64,000 nucleotides of DNA from Cladocopium goreaui (taxonomy: Eukaryota > Sar > Dinophyceae > Suessiales > Symbiodiniaceae): positions 47,501 through 111,500 of the forward strand of contig CAMXCT020001131.1 of NCBI GenBank assembly GCA_947184155.2, in the 5' to 3' direction. The position numbers were made by a program, and so were the translations under genes. The notes beneath the pieces were generated by a model. The model saw only the letters and a program-made list of their open reading frames with translations. It had not been told where the DNA came from and ran no database searches. Shown in pieces: positions 10,301-18,363 of the stretch. Position 1 is the first letter of the stretch, and each line of letters begins with the position of its first letter.

Positions 10301-10494
10301 TGTTGAGCAGTACAAAGTCGACCTCTATAGAGAGTGAACCCATGGATCTCAGCCCGTCTGACTGCACGTTTGTAACTGCGTTTCTTAACAGAATGATGAA
10401 AATTGGTTTGGGAAGGCTCGAAAGCTATTTGGAGCTCCTCAACATGTTCTTTCGCGCCAGGCTGAAAAGACACTGACGCTCTCGCGCTGTCCAT
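4237..10494 (-). CDS. LINE A main ORF: endonuclease, reverse transcriptase, zinc fingers
   Basis: The ATG at 10494 is chosen by homology to B and C: in all three the upstream sequence is GTGAGGGTTGC and the protein starts MDSA/MGSA/MGDA. Parts in order: basic KKRSYKRAVRRA..YRGR motif; AP endonuclease (FSWNSGG, QETHW, YQH, GDWNTSLG, SRIDFVI, HHLP) near residues 95-345; RT with SKAFDMV, RQGCKAAP and YADD at residue about 815; then about 11 C2H2- or C2HC-like fingers such as CKHCGKAYTTRHGLLQH. After about 5060 the frame becomes a Gly/Pro linker. Its last ~50 codons match the C-terminus of the overlapping ORF of B, which shows a frame slip. The element-encoded protein would nick DNA and prime reverse transcription in the nucleus. 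Confidence 0.8.
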   Translation of the reverse strand: MDSARASVSFQPGAKEHVEELQIAFEPSQTNFHHSVKKRSYKRAVRRAEIHGFTLYRGRLCTAQQLGTTHKGTTHDVVDKPNITQNHKLKRKRITCFSWNSGGLTPSGWDFFQQWIACQRLDVVMIQETHWSYTSEWIMENYYALHSGAGTGRAGLLCLVSKALCQMHDLSWHDISPGRLVHLRIHGRDRDLDFINIYQHIHVRDRMDDRQTLWTELQTLLTKLPKRNHLTIMGDWNTSLGTSSTAVGVETYRWQMSRSRGPKHTDAHVFQHILTQFDLFAINTWDSTLGPTYIFGDQTSRIDFVICRRQYSDETSKHVQYLDDFPLNCPTGAHHLPQIASLLKVWHQNFTESPTGWTRAQRLELHRQWTRNPGAADKLHADIRETIDALPRDGNRFDHVHDALNSFQAPQTHQKREEVCKYDITPFQLFQAHSHHLRDLRQPTLGNIFQAWFHVHHRQLARKQMRLTSSQARKQRLNRIYAIAGKAEAAKDHFRMYQAIRELAPKQPYRRIQIRDTDGTILSPTAAADRIQDWLTDLYHDPEADSVCRSFKWPFTVEEFQHGLLALPVLKALAPGYAPAIFWHEAAEVLAPYLHEHFCIGSEQMTLPRQWTMGSLCLLPTHTKRTHAPQDLRPITLLEPCGKALLGTLALHLFDTIGATLCSVPQYAYLPGRGTEEALSRVFRHCSLVRDICISHRFPLHQSASGLHPGPLQGGLMVTMDLSKAFDMVPRGRLFRCLSNLGVPDHLLDFLNAIYHDTSYTFQHRGQTRCLRTSRGIRQGCKAAPTLWAAYVTGILLDCGQTIDEQWLYDCITMYADDGCMHEVVTTPEHFKRIVNKVGLTLDIFEAAQLTINLEKTYALLRLVGSAVDKTFKQHIMKTTHGTFLKIPRRSGKTTLIRLVKHFQYLGATVSYFNFERATTMARIKASEKTGQQLHRWLHTTRGLRGFQKYIIWKQCVFTTLRYSLLTVGYTAQSISLIDTACFKQLRRIFREPTHLQLQTHQEFLDKHHLTDPLLQLVALCHDTQVRDTQRRQTLHCTDILLRDVPVNYEYQMQVLTTTWYRRRHRHLCTQSALPDTQVVCPECFIPLASMAQLRKHLTEAHGDRSGAIRVVTSSDRAGGVPTCSRCQMKFTTHHSLQYHVQFVCMEPQQDIEEVEHRVRVQEMLQYARGQQLQALAADAELLAYFHHRCALCSFFSTTIKGLHMHWQREHPAEFQRHEAVNELLLPHFEHDSPCTLCGTSYKRYHKCHIVRQMALLLTRDGHAAASDKSSLVCKHCGKAYTTRHGLLQHERRYHQAEEAVDAVADNDLVMQCLIHQAVLANKCEDLLLQEDIQHFLSTRCIKCQQQYVGKRELHRHFKQNHASAWHACEYRALELDRQWKPIHGCVCHPPTYTKHICSIYLQFALLRLDQECQMMPQLLAEPPDVILSVVEQIEPLLWLGFVHNLYCRSGLKLNLTMHCQVCGYSGADAEDLRHHLHAAHPVHLQESLFLKELFQWSMFMEMGCFCNPSPGWGIQHHECVGLTQLAIIAASFNWQVVIPWPYTSHELMVLLADLLPCAALQKISMALITRSFHLLWEDSDLLGMLANRCLICQEQVALHHIQAHLVVRHQITADKLQYVTHQLSAVYSSLSLEDERCDWCNDLLPTYLDSEDELRVDPHAHLEKCPMVTQMALLLMHPKWSSPALQPLTWASQEKIAETRQQHALKMWQFNVSSSDTFGLSLELTAQCGLQLLEDTLIADCVTHKCLLCGKVFFISQHMIQHLHRDHNFLQFQTYMCYTRLALRCVDPCQFCGLKKHTEQCPALLNLAVFLLNGYGIRGLGRHRCGFQDLGQLADGGPDGSIGHCSTSRSRLQKAQNRSEGTLQFQSIHNNANSSAGNPMPPGDETRGHHQQSPSGESVFASSGPWPREHTSNDDGTEPPMAPANGKICPTPPPPGAVHDQGAGQQASEADGGHADRGAVPGLQVLPFGEGRPQSDDAVPAMEPTAQVLGANGSVWHAHRGGPSESPKHHEVDGSFHSLKKPVEGKEPQQALPWIWTVALRNTPELWHEVARLAYHSSWQLVQVRLRPQSLERTPLAKQLQKHM
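4434..5054 (-). CDS. LINE A overlapping ORF (+1 frame), truncated by frameshift
   Basis: Starts at an ATG inside the main-frame string NGYG, one base out of register, as in B and C. It encodes an alpha-helical protein with KDDHNRTMPFLRW aligning to KTCPYLEW of B and C, and PLRHLLALSMIKELDSRLQK aligning to PLRQHLLQVLLNTLLTRVEQ. The ORF stops at 4434, but the missing C-terminus (PWIWTVALRN..PLAKQLQKH) continues in the main frame to 4237, so a single indel is inferred. Function unknown. Confidence 0.55.
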   Translation of the reverse strand: MDTVSEASEGIDAASKIWGNLLTADQMAALGIAAPADRDSKRPRTDRRERSSSKASTTMPTAVLGTLCRLVMKHEDTINSLLQESQFLLHLAPGQGSILPMMMEQSRQWHQQTEKSVPLRHLLALSMIKELDSRLQKLMEATPTEALFRDCKSYHLVKDDHNRTMPFLRWSQQRKCLEPTDQSGMPIEEVHRSLQNIMRLMEASTA

Positions 10495-11138
10495 GTTTCC
10501 AGCGCAACCCTCACTCCACTGCACGCTTGTTGTGATGGCAAGCAGAAGCACAATCAGGCTCCAAAAAGTCCACCAACCACTGCTGGTGCGCGTAGCTCGG
10601 ACTTGGGACCGAGTTGTGGTTCGAGCAACTCTTCCAAACTGGCCAAAAATAGACAAAATCCCAGTATGAAATTGATGGTTGAAAGGGGTCAAACAAATGG
10701 AGCCAACCAGCAGGAGCCGCACAAAGTTCAAGGGCACGTTGTCCAGCAGGAACGATGTGCACGAAAGAATTGTAGGCTCTGCACTGTACGCCAATAGGCA
10801 ACCCAGTCCAATCAACGGGCCAGACAGATCAAAACAGGGAGCCCACCCCATCCACACCTCTCAAAATAAATCAGGAAATTGCAAGGGGAGCCACCCCCAC
10901 GACAAAATGGCCAGAAAATGAGGTTATAGTCAATCTGGTAGAGCAAGTTCACCAAGCTCAATGCTGCAGCGCAAGCACGTCAGCGCACAAGGAGCAGCAG
11001 CCAGCCGAACTTCAGGTGCAAGTTCACCGCTCCGTGCCAGCGAACAAGTAACAATGAGCAGGCGGGGGCAACGGCAGCGGCTGACCAGAAGGTGTCAGAT
11101 TGACCCTTGAGTGTGGTACTCGAGACCACAAAGGAGCT
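10495..11138 (-). promoter_or_regulatory. LINE A 5' UTR with two GGGGTGGGCTCC-type units
   Basis: Contains a GGCCAGAC-N11-GGGAGCCCACCCC unit (10817-10849, plus-strand reading) and a second, shorter GGGGAGCCACCCCC near 10885. It also has a GGTCCCAAGTCC string shared with B and C. Such 5' UTRs usually carry the internal promoter of a LINE; this role is inferred. Confidence 0.5.
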
Positions 11139-11387
11139 TGTGTGTGTGTGTGTTTTTTGACAACACGCCTTTTCAAACTGTTTGCAAGGTCTGTGCCAAC
11201 CAGCATGGCGTATTGCCATGGTTCCTTGGTGGAATCTTTCTGGTTCCTCTGCTATGCCGCTCAGTGTTGGAGAAATGAAAATTCATTCGATATGGCCTGT
11301 CAAAAGGCCTGATTTGGAGAAAGCACTCAAAGTCAAAGTGGGGCAAAAAGATCAGCCGCTTGAGTTTCTTTCGCACTCATAGGCAGG

Positions 11388-14300
11388 TCAGCCTGCTTCT
11401 GGGTCTGCAAGGCTCACATGGTCAGCTCTGGAATTGGCAGGGGCAAATGGACGAAACCGCCACAGGTGCAAACAATCGGCTCTGGTCAGCCAATACATGG
11501 TCGCATGTCTTTTCATCCAGCAAGGGACATCCCAAATTGGTTCTGGCTTTTTCCAGTCCTCTGTGAGCAGCCAATTGGCCGGATGTACAGTGCATACAAT
11601 TGATGGTGCCAATCGAAGTGCAGTTCTGATATGGCCAGCTCTGTCCATTCCAAGGTGGGCTGTCAGTGCCACCACATGATACTCAGCAGTTTCATACTGC
11701 AGAGTGTTGGTCTGAAAGAATGGGACCAAGCAAGGTTCATCCGTCTGAATCATGCACTCACTTCTGAAAATGTTGTTCATGGCATCACTAACACATCTGT
11801 CAATCTGAATGCAAAGGCACGGCGGGGCGCCAAGCAGTGCTGTTCTCATGCCATCTACCTGACACCAGAGGTTGAAAAGCTGGGTCAAATCACATGTGGT
11901 GGAGTAAGCCAGCATTGCATCAAATTTCAAGCAAATTGGCTGATGTGTGCTGTTGACATCAAAAACGCGCACATTGCCGTTTTCCTCAAATCGCCTTTCC
12001 CAGGCCATGTCGAAAGCCATGGGACGCATGAGTGAAAACCATGTAGCAACAAACTCAGCAGCATCTTGCTGAGTAATCTGATCAGGATCGAATGTGGGAT
12101 CCCGGTCACCCCAACAACGCACAATCTGCTGAAACCAGTCAGTGCAGCTCAGATTGATGCCAGAAGCATGGTCTGAGGCAAGGAAGTTTTGCAGCTCCTG
12201 GCATTGTTCTCCCCAATATGGCGTTTGCCATGTACTGGTGGACAGTGTAGTCCATAGCATCGCCTGCGCAGCAGCATTGGCAAAACAGAAATTGCCTGGA
12301 TTATCCCAGGTGAGGTGTGCAAGGCGCTGAAGCATCATGTGTGGAGTGAGCGGCAGCGCAGGAGCTACTCCTGTTTCAGTTCCAGATCCATCTTGCCCTT
12401 CCCCTTTCCCTTGCCCTTGCGGTGGCTTGAGTGCAGGTTCATGGCCTTCTGCAAGTTGTGGGCCAGAGGGCTTTGTTCCAAGCTGTGCACCTTGAGGGAT
12501 GCTCCCATCAGCAGCCAGATTGCTGAGCCGCATAGCTCCAGAAGCAGTTGCCAAGGGTGATCCAGCCGCAGACTCACTTGGAGTTTCCAGGGGGAGGTTT
12601 CCTGCTTGGCTCCAGAAGGGAGTGAATGAAACTTCACCACCATTTGAGGGTTGGTCAAGGCCTCCAGGAGATCGGTGCAAATCTGATGCAGTCGCTTCAG
12701 TCCCAGGGGCTTCTTCTTGCTGACAATCAGCTCCTTCTTGGAGTGGCACCATTCCAAGTAGGGACAAGTCTTGTCCTGCAGGAGCACCTTGGTATGCATC
12801 GCCGCCTTCAGAATCTCGGAGCCCTCTGGTGCATTCCCCAGCTGTTCCACTCTGGTCAGTAGGGTGTTCAGGAGCACCTGCAAGAGATGTTGGCGGAGTG
12901 GCTGCATTCTCACCGTGGTCCCCTCCTCCTGCTTCTCCTTCAACTTGGCCACCCAGACCTCCGTTGCCTGGACCAGGGTTTGCAAGCAGCTCTCTTTCCC
13001 TTTGTTGGCGAAAAAGAAGACGAAGGTGTCCTCCCTCTTCAGTGTCTGCAGCTCCCTGTCCAGTTTGAGGGTGAGCTTGGTGAGGAGGACCAGAGCCTGC
13101 GCCAGTTGAACCTTTTCTTGGCTTCCCTGTGGTTCCCGTTGCTTGGTGGTGTGTTCTCCTCTTCTTTGTCGCTTGGGCGGTGCATTCTGACTCAGCTTCA
13201 GGGTCTGGTCCAGGATGGGTGAGAGTTCCTGGAATGCCTGCCAAATCTGGGTCGTTGCATCCTCTGCGTCTTCCATGTGCGGTGCGTCCATAGGCTGCAC
13301 GGCTCAAAATCACTGCTGCTTGAAGGAGGCACGGACACTGGGAGCGCAGATGAACTTGGACCACTTGCTGTCTGTGCAAATCAGGCAGTTCAGCAGCATC
13401 TGTTGTCGGATGATTGATCACTTGGTGACAAGCAAAGCACTGATGATCATGTTCAAAATGGTGCAGAAAACGTTCAATCATCTGTGACATCAGAAATTTG
13501 ACCAAAAAATTGCGGCACCGGTGCGCCTCCTGCAGATGAAGGGCAAGCTCTCCAACATGAAAGGGTTCCGCACATAGGACACAGGTTGACCTCGTCATGG
13601 CCAGGATGTGATCATCGCTCCACAGTGCAGCAAAGTTCTGGGTGGTGATGAGCCTTTCAAGTTGAAATCGCATGGCCCTATCCAGTCGGCTGGAAAACAA
13701 TCCTGTCAGTTCCTCTTCAGTTGGCATTCTGGGAAAGAAAATTGCATCAGGGATTCTCATGTGCTGCATTGCTAACTGGCGCAGTGTCACGCATACATGA
13801 TGTGCTCTGGGGGCATGTACACTAGGGTTGCAGGTACAGCCATACTCACTGTAAGCCAGCTCAATGAGCAAATGGGTCAGTGGCTGAGACGCCGACCACA
13901 AGGCTGAGTGGGCTGTCTGGAGGTGCCCCATCATGTCCGCAGAGCGGGAATACTTGGCACTGCAGCTTTGGCATCTCAGCGTCAGTTGGAGTCTGGTATG
14001 GGCATCCCCAAGGTGCTTGGCCAGTTGTCCATGGCAGGTGGCATCAGTCCAGCGTTGTTGCACATCCACTACCTCCGTTGGCAGATCGGGGTTAAATGTA
14101 GGACATCGTCCCTGGTTCACATGACTGCGAAGGGACTCAATGCCATCAAACAACCCCCCGCAATGGTTGCATGCGGGTTGGCCCGCCACACTGTCCCTGG
14201 CCAGGTTGAAGGATGAACTCACCAGACGGTGGGCACGTGCCAGGTGGGAGTGCAAAGCCTCTGCATTGTCAAATTGCTGGCCACATATTTCACAAGCAAG

Positions 14301-16559
14301 GCCAGATGATGATTCAGTAGAGGCAGCATGGGTCTGGCCGCCACCATAAATGACCAACATTGCCAACTGCGTCCACACTGTGCATTGATGCATGTTCTTG
14401 AACACTGCATGGCAATAAGGACATGGAGTGTCCTCTCCGTACATGTTTGTCAGCTGCTTTCCTTTTGCAGCCGTGTGCGGCCAATACTCAGGATGCATGG
14501 TCTTCAGGTGGTGGTTCAGATCCTGAGTCCTGCCAAGAAATTGATCGCAAAGGCAGCACCTGGTTGCCAAGTATTCACATGCAGTCTGCTCGCGACGCAT
14601 ATGGTGCCAGTGTCGATGGCCAACAATCTCTAAAACACGGCTGCCCCATTCTTGGCTGGTCAGATTCCTGAGATCAGCATCGGTGATCATGCGTTGGCCT
14701 CGAACAGGTCCATCCAACTTTGAATCTGCCATCTGTGCAGGGAAAACAGTGTTGTTGTTGACTATCTGGGCAGTGTTCTGCCAGCAGGGTTCAGGTCCCG
14801 CGCAGATTGCCTGGCATCCACGTTGAATGTGCACATGGAAGGATCGCCAAGTCGTAAAAGTCTGAAAACAATACCTACATTGTGGCAATCCATTAAGCAT
14901 GAACATGGCAGGATTTACATGTTTACTGCGGTTCATTCTGAGTCCATGGACAATGGTGCAATGGCGTCTGAAATCTGCAACTTGATCAGTGTAAAAACCA
15001 CATACTTGGCAAAAATAAACAGGCTCAGATGGCAAGGCAGTGGACGGCGGTGAAGCTGTCTGCTCTTCCAGGCCTCTGTGCAACTGGTCAGCTAAGAAAT
15101 CTTTGAGCTGATGCAAGTGACTCCAATCTAATTGATGGACTATGTCATGGGAGGTTACGATGTGCAAACGTTGAGTGGCTGACTGAAGCAGGGAGTCAGC
15201 AGTGCGCCACAACCATGCAAACGGCAAATCTACCCCGTGTCTGGACAATGCCTGTCGGTGGCTATGTCGTGTCAAAAAAGCGTGATCTCCCAGAACCTGT
15301 CGAAGCATGCTGTACATGTGTTGTTGGAATTTCAGGAGTCCTGTTTGGGTGATGCCTACTGTACAAATGCCGTAACTGAGGACTGGGTAAACGCATGTTG
15401 ACCAAAGTCTCAAACGTTGCCACTGAGGCAGTCCACGTTTGTTCTGGAGCCATCGTGCCAACCGTCCAAAGGCAATTTTTGAGAGCTGAATGCGATGCTG
15501 GATGGTTTTGTCTTCCATGGTATGATATGACAGCACAACACCGAGATACTTGACATGTGTGGCAATTGGAATCCAAAATGTTTGTGATCCTGCACCAGGG
15601 ATCTTCAACCATTCTTTTCCATCTCTCACAGCAATGAGTTTGGAGCGTAGCTTCCGAGAGGCAGTGCCTCTAACCGCAACCAAGGCGGTGCATTTGGCTG
15701 AGTTGATGGTCATGCCAAACTCTTGCAGCAGTGCAAGTGTGGTGCTCAAATTAGACAGCAAGGTATCCAAGGCTGCTTCAGATCTGAAGGCATTGCCAAG
15801 TTGGCCATCGTCTGCATAAAAGTTGAGGCAGGTCAGGATCCACTGTCTGTCAACATGTTTACTCAACTCAGCCAAAAAAAGCAGGACATAAATGTTCCAC
15901 AGGAGAGGCGCAGCCTTACATCCCTGTCTCAGTCCGCGGCCTACTGGGATATGAGTTTCCTCCCCATGTGAAAAAAGATAATATCCTGTTTCCTGGTGCC
16001 ACAATGTCAGGATGTGTGCAATGGGCGCTGGCACTCCGACGGCAGTGAGTTTGGTAAATAATTGGGGCCTACTAACCATGTCAAAGGCGCGTTCAATGTC
16101 CAAGAAAACTCCAATCCCTCCAGCTATGCGCAAACGTGGTGTTTGCTTTGCTCTGCAAAACGGTGTGGGTCGCTGGGCAGCCAGCAATGTGCGCACTTCC
16201 TTGCAGTGCAAAACAACCCTGAGGATGGCATCTTGTGTCGAACGTTTGGGTAAATAAGACCAAATGGGCCAAATTGTGATGGTAGGCATGATCGCATTTT
16301 GGGCCTTAGCCGCAAGAAGTCCCATCACTGTCTTACCTAATGGTTCCTGGAGCGCCAACGGGCGCAATGCCCGCGGGTGCACTGGGGGTTTATTAGGTTT
16401 TGGGATGAGAAGCATCCATCCAGCTTTAAACCAATGGGGGATATATGGCTTGGGACTGATCCACCATGATTCAAGGACGGAATGCAATGAATTGGAGCCA
16501 ATTGCAATGCCAGGCCCTGATCCACACCGTGCCAGGCCAGCACCCCGTGCCAGGAGCAC
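11388..16559 (-). pseudogene. LINE B1 RT - zinc fingers - linker - USP part
   Basis: Downstream portion of the broken main ORF. It has RT motifs IPKPNKPP, FLDIERAFDMV, RQGCKAAPLLW and FYADDGQLG. About nine zinc-finger-like units follow (for example CQVCGFYTDQVADFRRH and CEICGQQFDNAEALHSH). A Gly/Pro/Gln-rich linker over the overlapping ORF leads to a USP-like domain: Cys box NPGNFCFANA, QQDAAEFV, DRAGHIRTAL and WLLTEDW. The first codons of this reading come from the inserted sequence. The protein would be intact apart from the 22-bp lesion. Confidence 0.8.
12365..13291 (-). CDS. LINE B1 overlapping ORF (308 aa, +1 frame)
   Basis: Begins MDAPHMEDAEDATTQIW, with the ATG formed from main-frame TAT GGA codons. 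It contains PPKRQRRGE, a KLTLKLDRELQTLKRED helix, DTFVFFFANKG, PLRQHLLQVLLNTLLTRVEQ, KTCPYLEW and PWKLQVSLR, and a Lys/Gly tail HRKGKGKGKGK. The product is probably helical with basic ends. By analogy with LINE ORF1 proteins, nucleic-acid binding is possible but unproven. The stop (TAG) is followed about 40 bp later by the USP domain in the main frame. Confidence 0.7.
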   Translation of the reverse strand: MDAPHMEDAEDATTQIWQAFQELSPILDQTLKLSQNAPPKRQRRGEHTTKQREPQGSQEKVQLAQALVLLTKLTLKLDRELQTLKREDTFVFFFANKGKESCLQTLVQATEVWVAKLKEKQEEGTTVRMQPLRQHLLQVLLNTLLTRVEQLGNAPEGSEILKAAMHTKVLLQDKTCPYLEWCHSKKELIVSKKKPLGLKRLHQICTDLLEALTNPQMVVKFHSLPSGAKQETSPWKLQVSLRLDHPWQLLLELCGSAIWLLMGASLKVHSLEQSPLAHNLQKAMNLHSSHRKGKGKGKGKMDLELKQE

Positions 16560-18363
16560 AGGGTCGTGCTACCGCCTTCACCGCCGGTATGGCTTTCAGT
16601 GCTTGTGCAAGTTCCTCCACAGTGAAAGGCAAACCTGTCAGAGGGGCTGTACTCACTGGAAATGTGCTGGGTCCATGCCATGTGTCTTGGATAAATTGTG
16701 TCAACATGGCAGTCTCCTCAGTTGGTGTGGCAATTTGACCAGCCAAGTTTCTAAGCTGCATGCGGCGTTTCGGTTGTTTTGGGGTGAACTGATTGATTAT
16801 TCTGAAAAGGGAATGCGTGTCATGTCGTGATGCTGCAATTGCAGCTCTAGTTGTCACTTCTTCAAATCTGAGTTGTCGGACATGAATGGCATGTTTCCGA
16901 GCTTGGCGTTTCAGGCGTTGGAACCTTGCACTGTGGTACCATGCATGAAAAAGATTGGAAAAGGTGATATTACTAATGTTCCGCAATTCCCGTCTGTGAA
17001 ACCATTTGGTCATGATAGTGGTCTTGGCCTGTGTATCTGTTTGTTTGGGTTTGCCATGGCGTGGAAAGTGTTCATTGAAATGCTGGCAAGCTATATGATG
17101 CAAGTCTGAAATGACAGTTGAATCTGAGGGCGTTGCTTCCATCAAACGGTTCTGTAGTGGCTCACATAGCGCATTCAGAAAACATTGCCATTGCTCTGAC
17201 TCAGCATGAAACGCAAGAAGTCCCTGTTGCCTTTGGCCAGGGCTGATGTTCGGAACCTGCGATTCATGTGCTGGAGGGATCCAGTGTTTCCGTAAAAGTC
17301 CAATCATGGGAGCATGTCCAAAAGAAGTGCAAAATGGTGCATCCCACGTATAACGGATGTTTTTGGCACATCCATCTGCAATGGTTTTACGTGTGATGAT
17401 ATAATCTATTCTAGAACATGCAGTGGGACTCTGGAAAGTTGGGCCAGCCTCCGGGTGCCATGTATTCAGCGCTACAAGGCCATGCATGCGCAAGGTGGAC
17501 ATGAATTGCCCTTGATCCTCATGTTGAGCCCCCTGGGTCATTGTCCCTCTCCACCGGAAGTGGGAGGGACCTGCATGGGAGCTACACTGTGGCAAGCAAG
17601 TATTGAAGTCTCCAGCAAGGAACAGGGTGTTCCTGGTGGCCAAATTTCTGAGCAGGGTATCTAGTTGTTTCCACCAGTGGAGCCTTTCATTTCGGCGTTT
17701 GGCCGTGTGTCCCTGTGTGTGCTGGTAGCAGCCCACGAAATCAATACTGCGATGTCTGCCCTGAATTTGCAAATGCATAAGCCGTCCAGGAAGGACCGAT
17801 CTCCATCTGATTTGTTGTTGGGTGCAGAGCCTTGTAGAGATAAGGCATATAACTCCTGCTCCTCGATCATTACCCTGTCCAGTGTGCACATGGTGCCAGT
17901 TGGCATCACTCCATTCAGCTTCAAAAGTCATTCTCGTCTCGGTCAGAAAGGCAGCGTCAATACGTTGGGCATCAAGCCAAATCTTGATCTCATCCAATTT
18001 TGAAAAATTGAGTCCGCCAGTATTCCAATGAAATAGACGAAGCCGCTGGGAGTCTTGGTGTCTGCGGTTGCATTCAATGTGATCACGTGCAGCACCAGAT
18101 TTCTGAGGGTCCTGTATCTTTGGTGGAGCAATGTGCATTCCATTAGGAAAGTCACTAGGAGTATAGCACCTACCTCGGTACCACGCAAGCCCATGTTGGC
18201 ATGCTCTGGCAAAGGCACGTCTGATGCTTCTCTTTTTGACTTTGGTGTGAGCAGAGGACCAGGTGAGTTTCTGAGATGTATCAGGTTGCATGTCATGTTG
18301 CTTTGCATCCATCTTATCTATAAGGCCTTGTTGCCACATGGTGGATGCTCCAGCGCTCCCCAT
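16471..18363 (-). pseudogene. LINE B1 endonuclease and start of RT
   Basis: Upstream portion of the broken main ORF from ATG 18363 (MGSAGAST). It has the basic KKRSIRRAFARACQHG..WYRGR motif, then an AP endonuclease with FHWNTGG, LTETRM, CYQHTQG, GDFNTCLP, CSRIDYIITR and FGHAPM. The reading leaves homology after VARPCAPGT, where the 22-bp net insertion begins, and ends at 16471. Open reading continues in frame upstream of the ATG to 19941, but over the 5' UTR repeats. Confidence 0.8.

Larger units (their letters stand above)
2614..11138 (-). mobile_element. LINE element A (oldest, most diverged of the array)
   Basis: Non-LTR retrotransposon on the minus strand. Its 5' end is CAAGCTCCTTTG just left of (TG)n at 11139. 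Its 3' end is taken as the A-run plus (CA)n at 2620-2614, matching the A-run/(CA)n ends of B and C. The order of parts is 5' UTR (10495-11138), main ORF from ATG 10494, overlapping ORF from 5054, a USP-like domain 3335-4393 and a long 3' region. The protein is only distantly similar to B and C. One frameshift makes it defective. The 720-bp 3' region, longer than in B or C, makes the exact 3' boundary less certain. Confidence 0.75.

Noticed and set aside
12499-13222. Plus-strand ORFs opposite the LINE overlapping ORF (also 30639-31362)
   Set aside because: They mirror the codon structure of the minus-strand genes and are not conserved in C.
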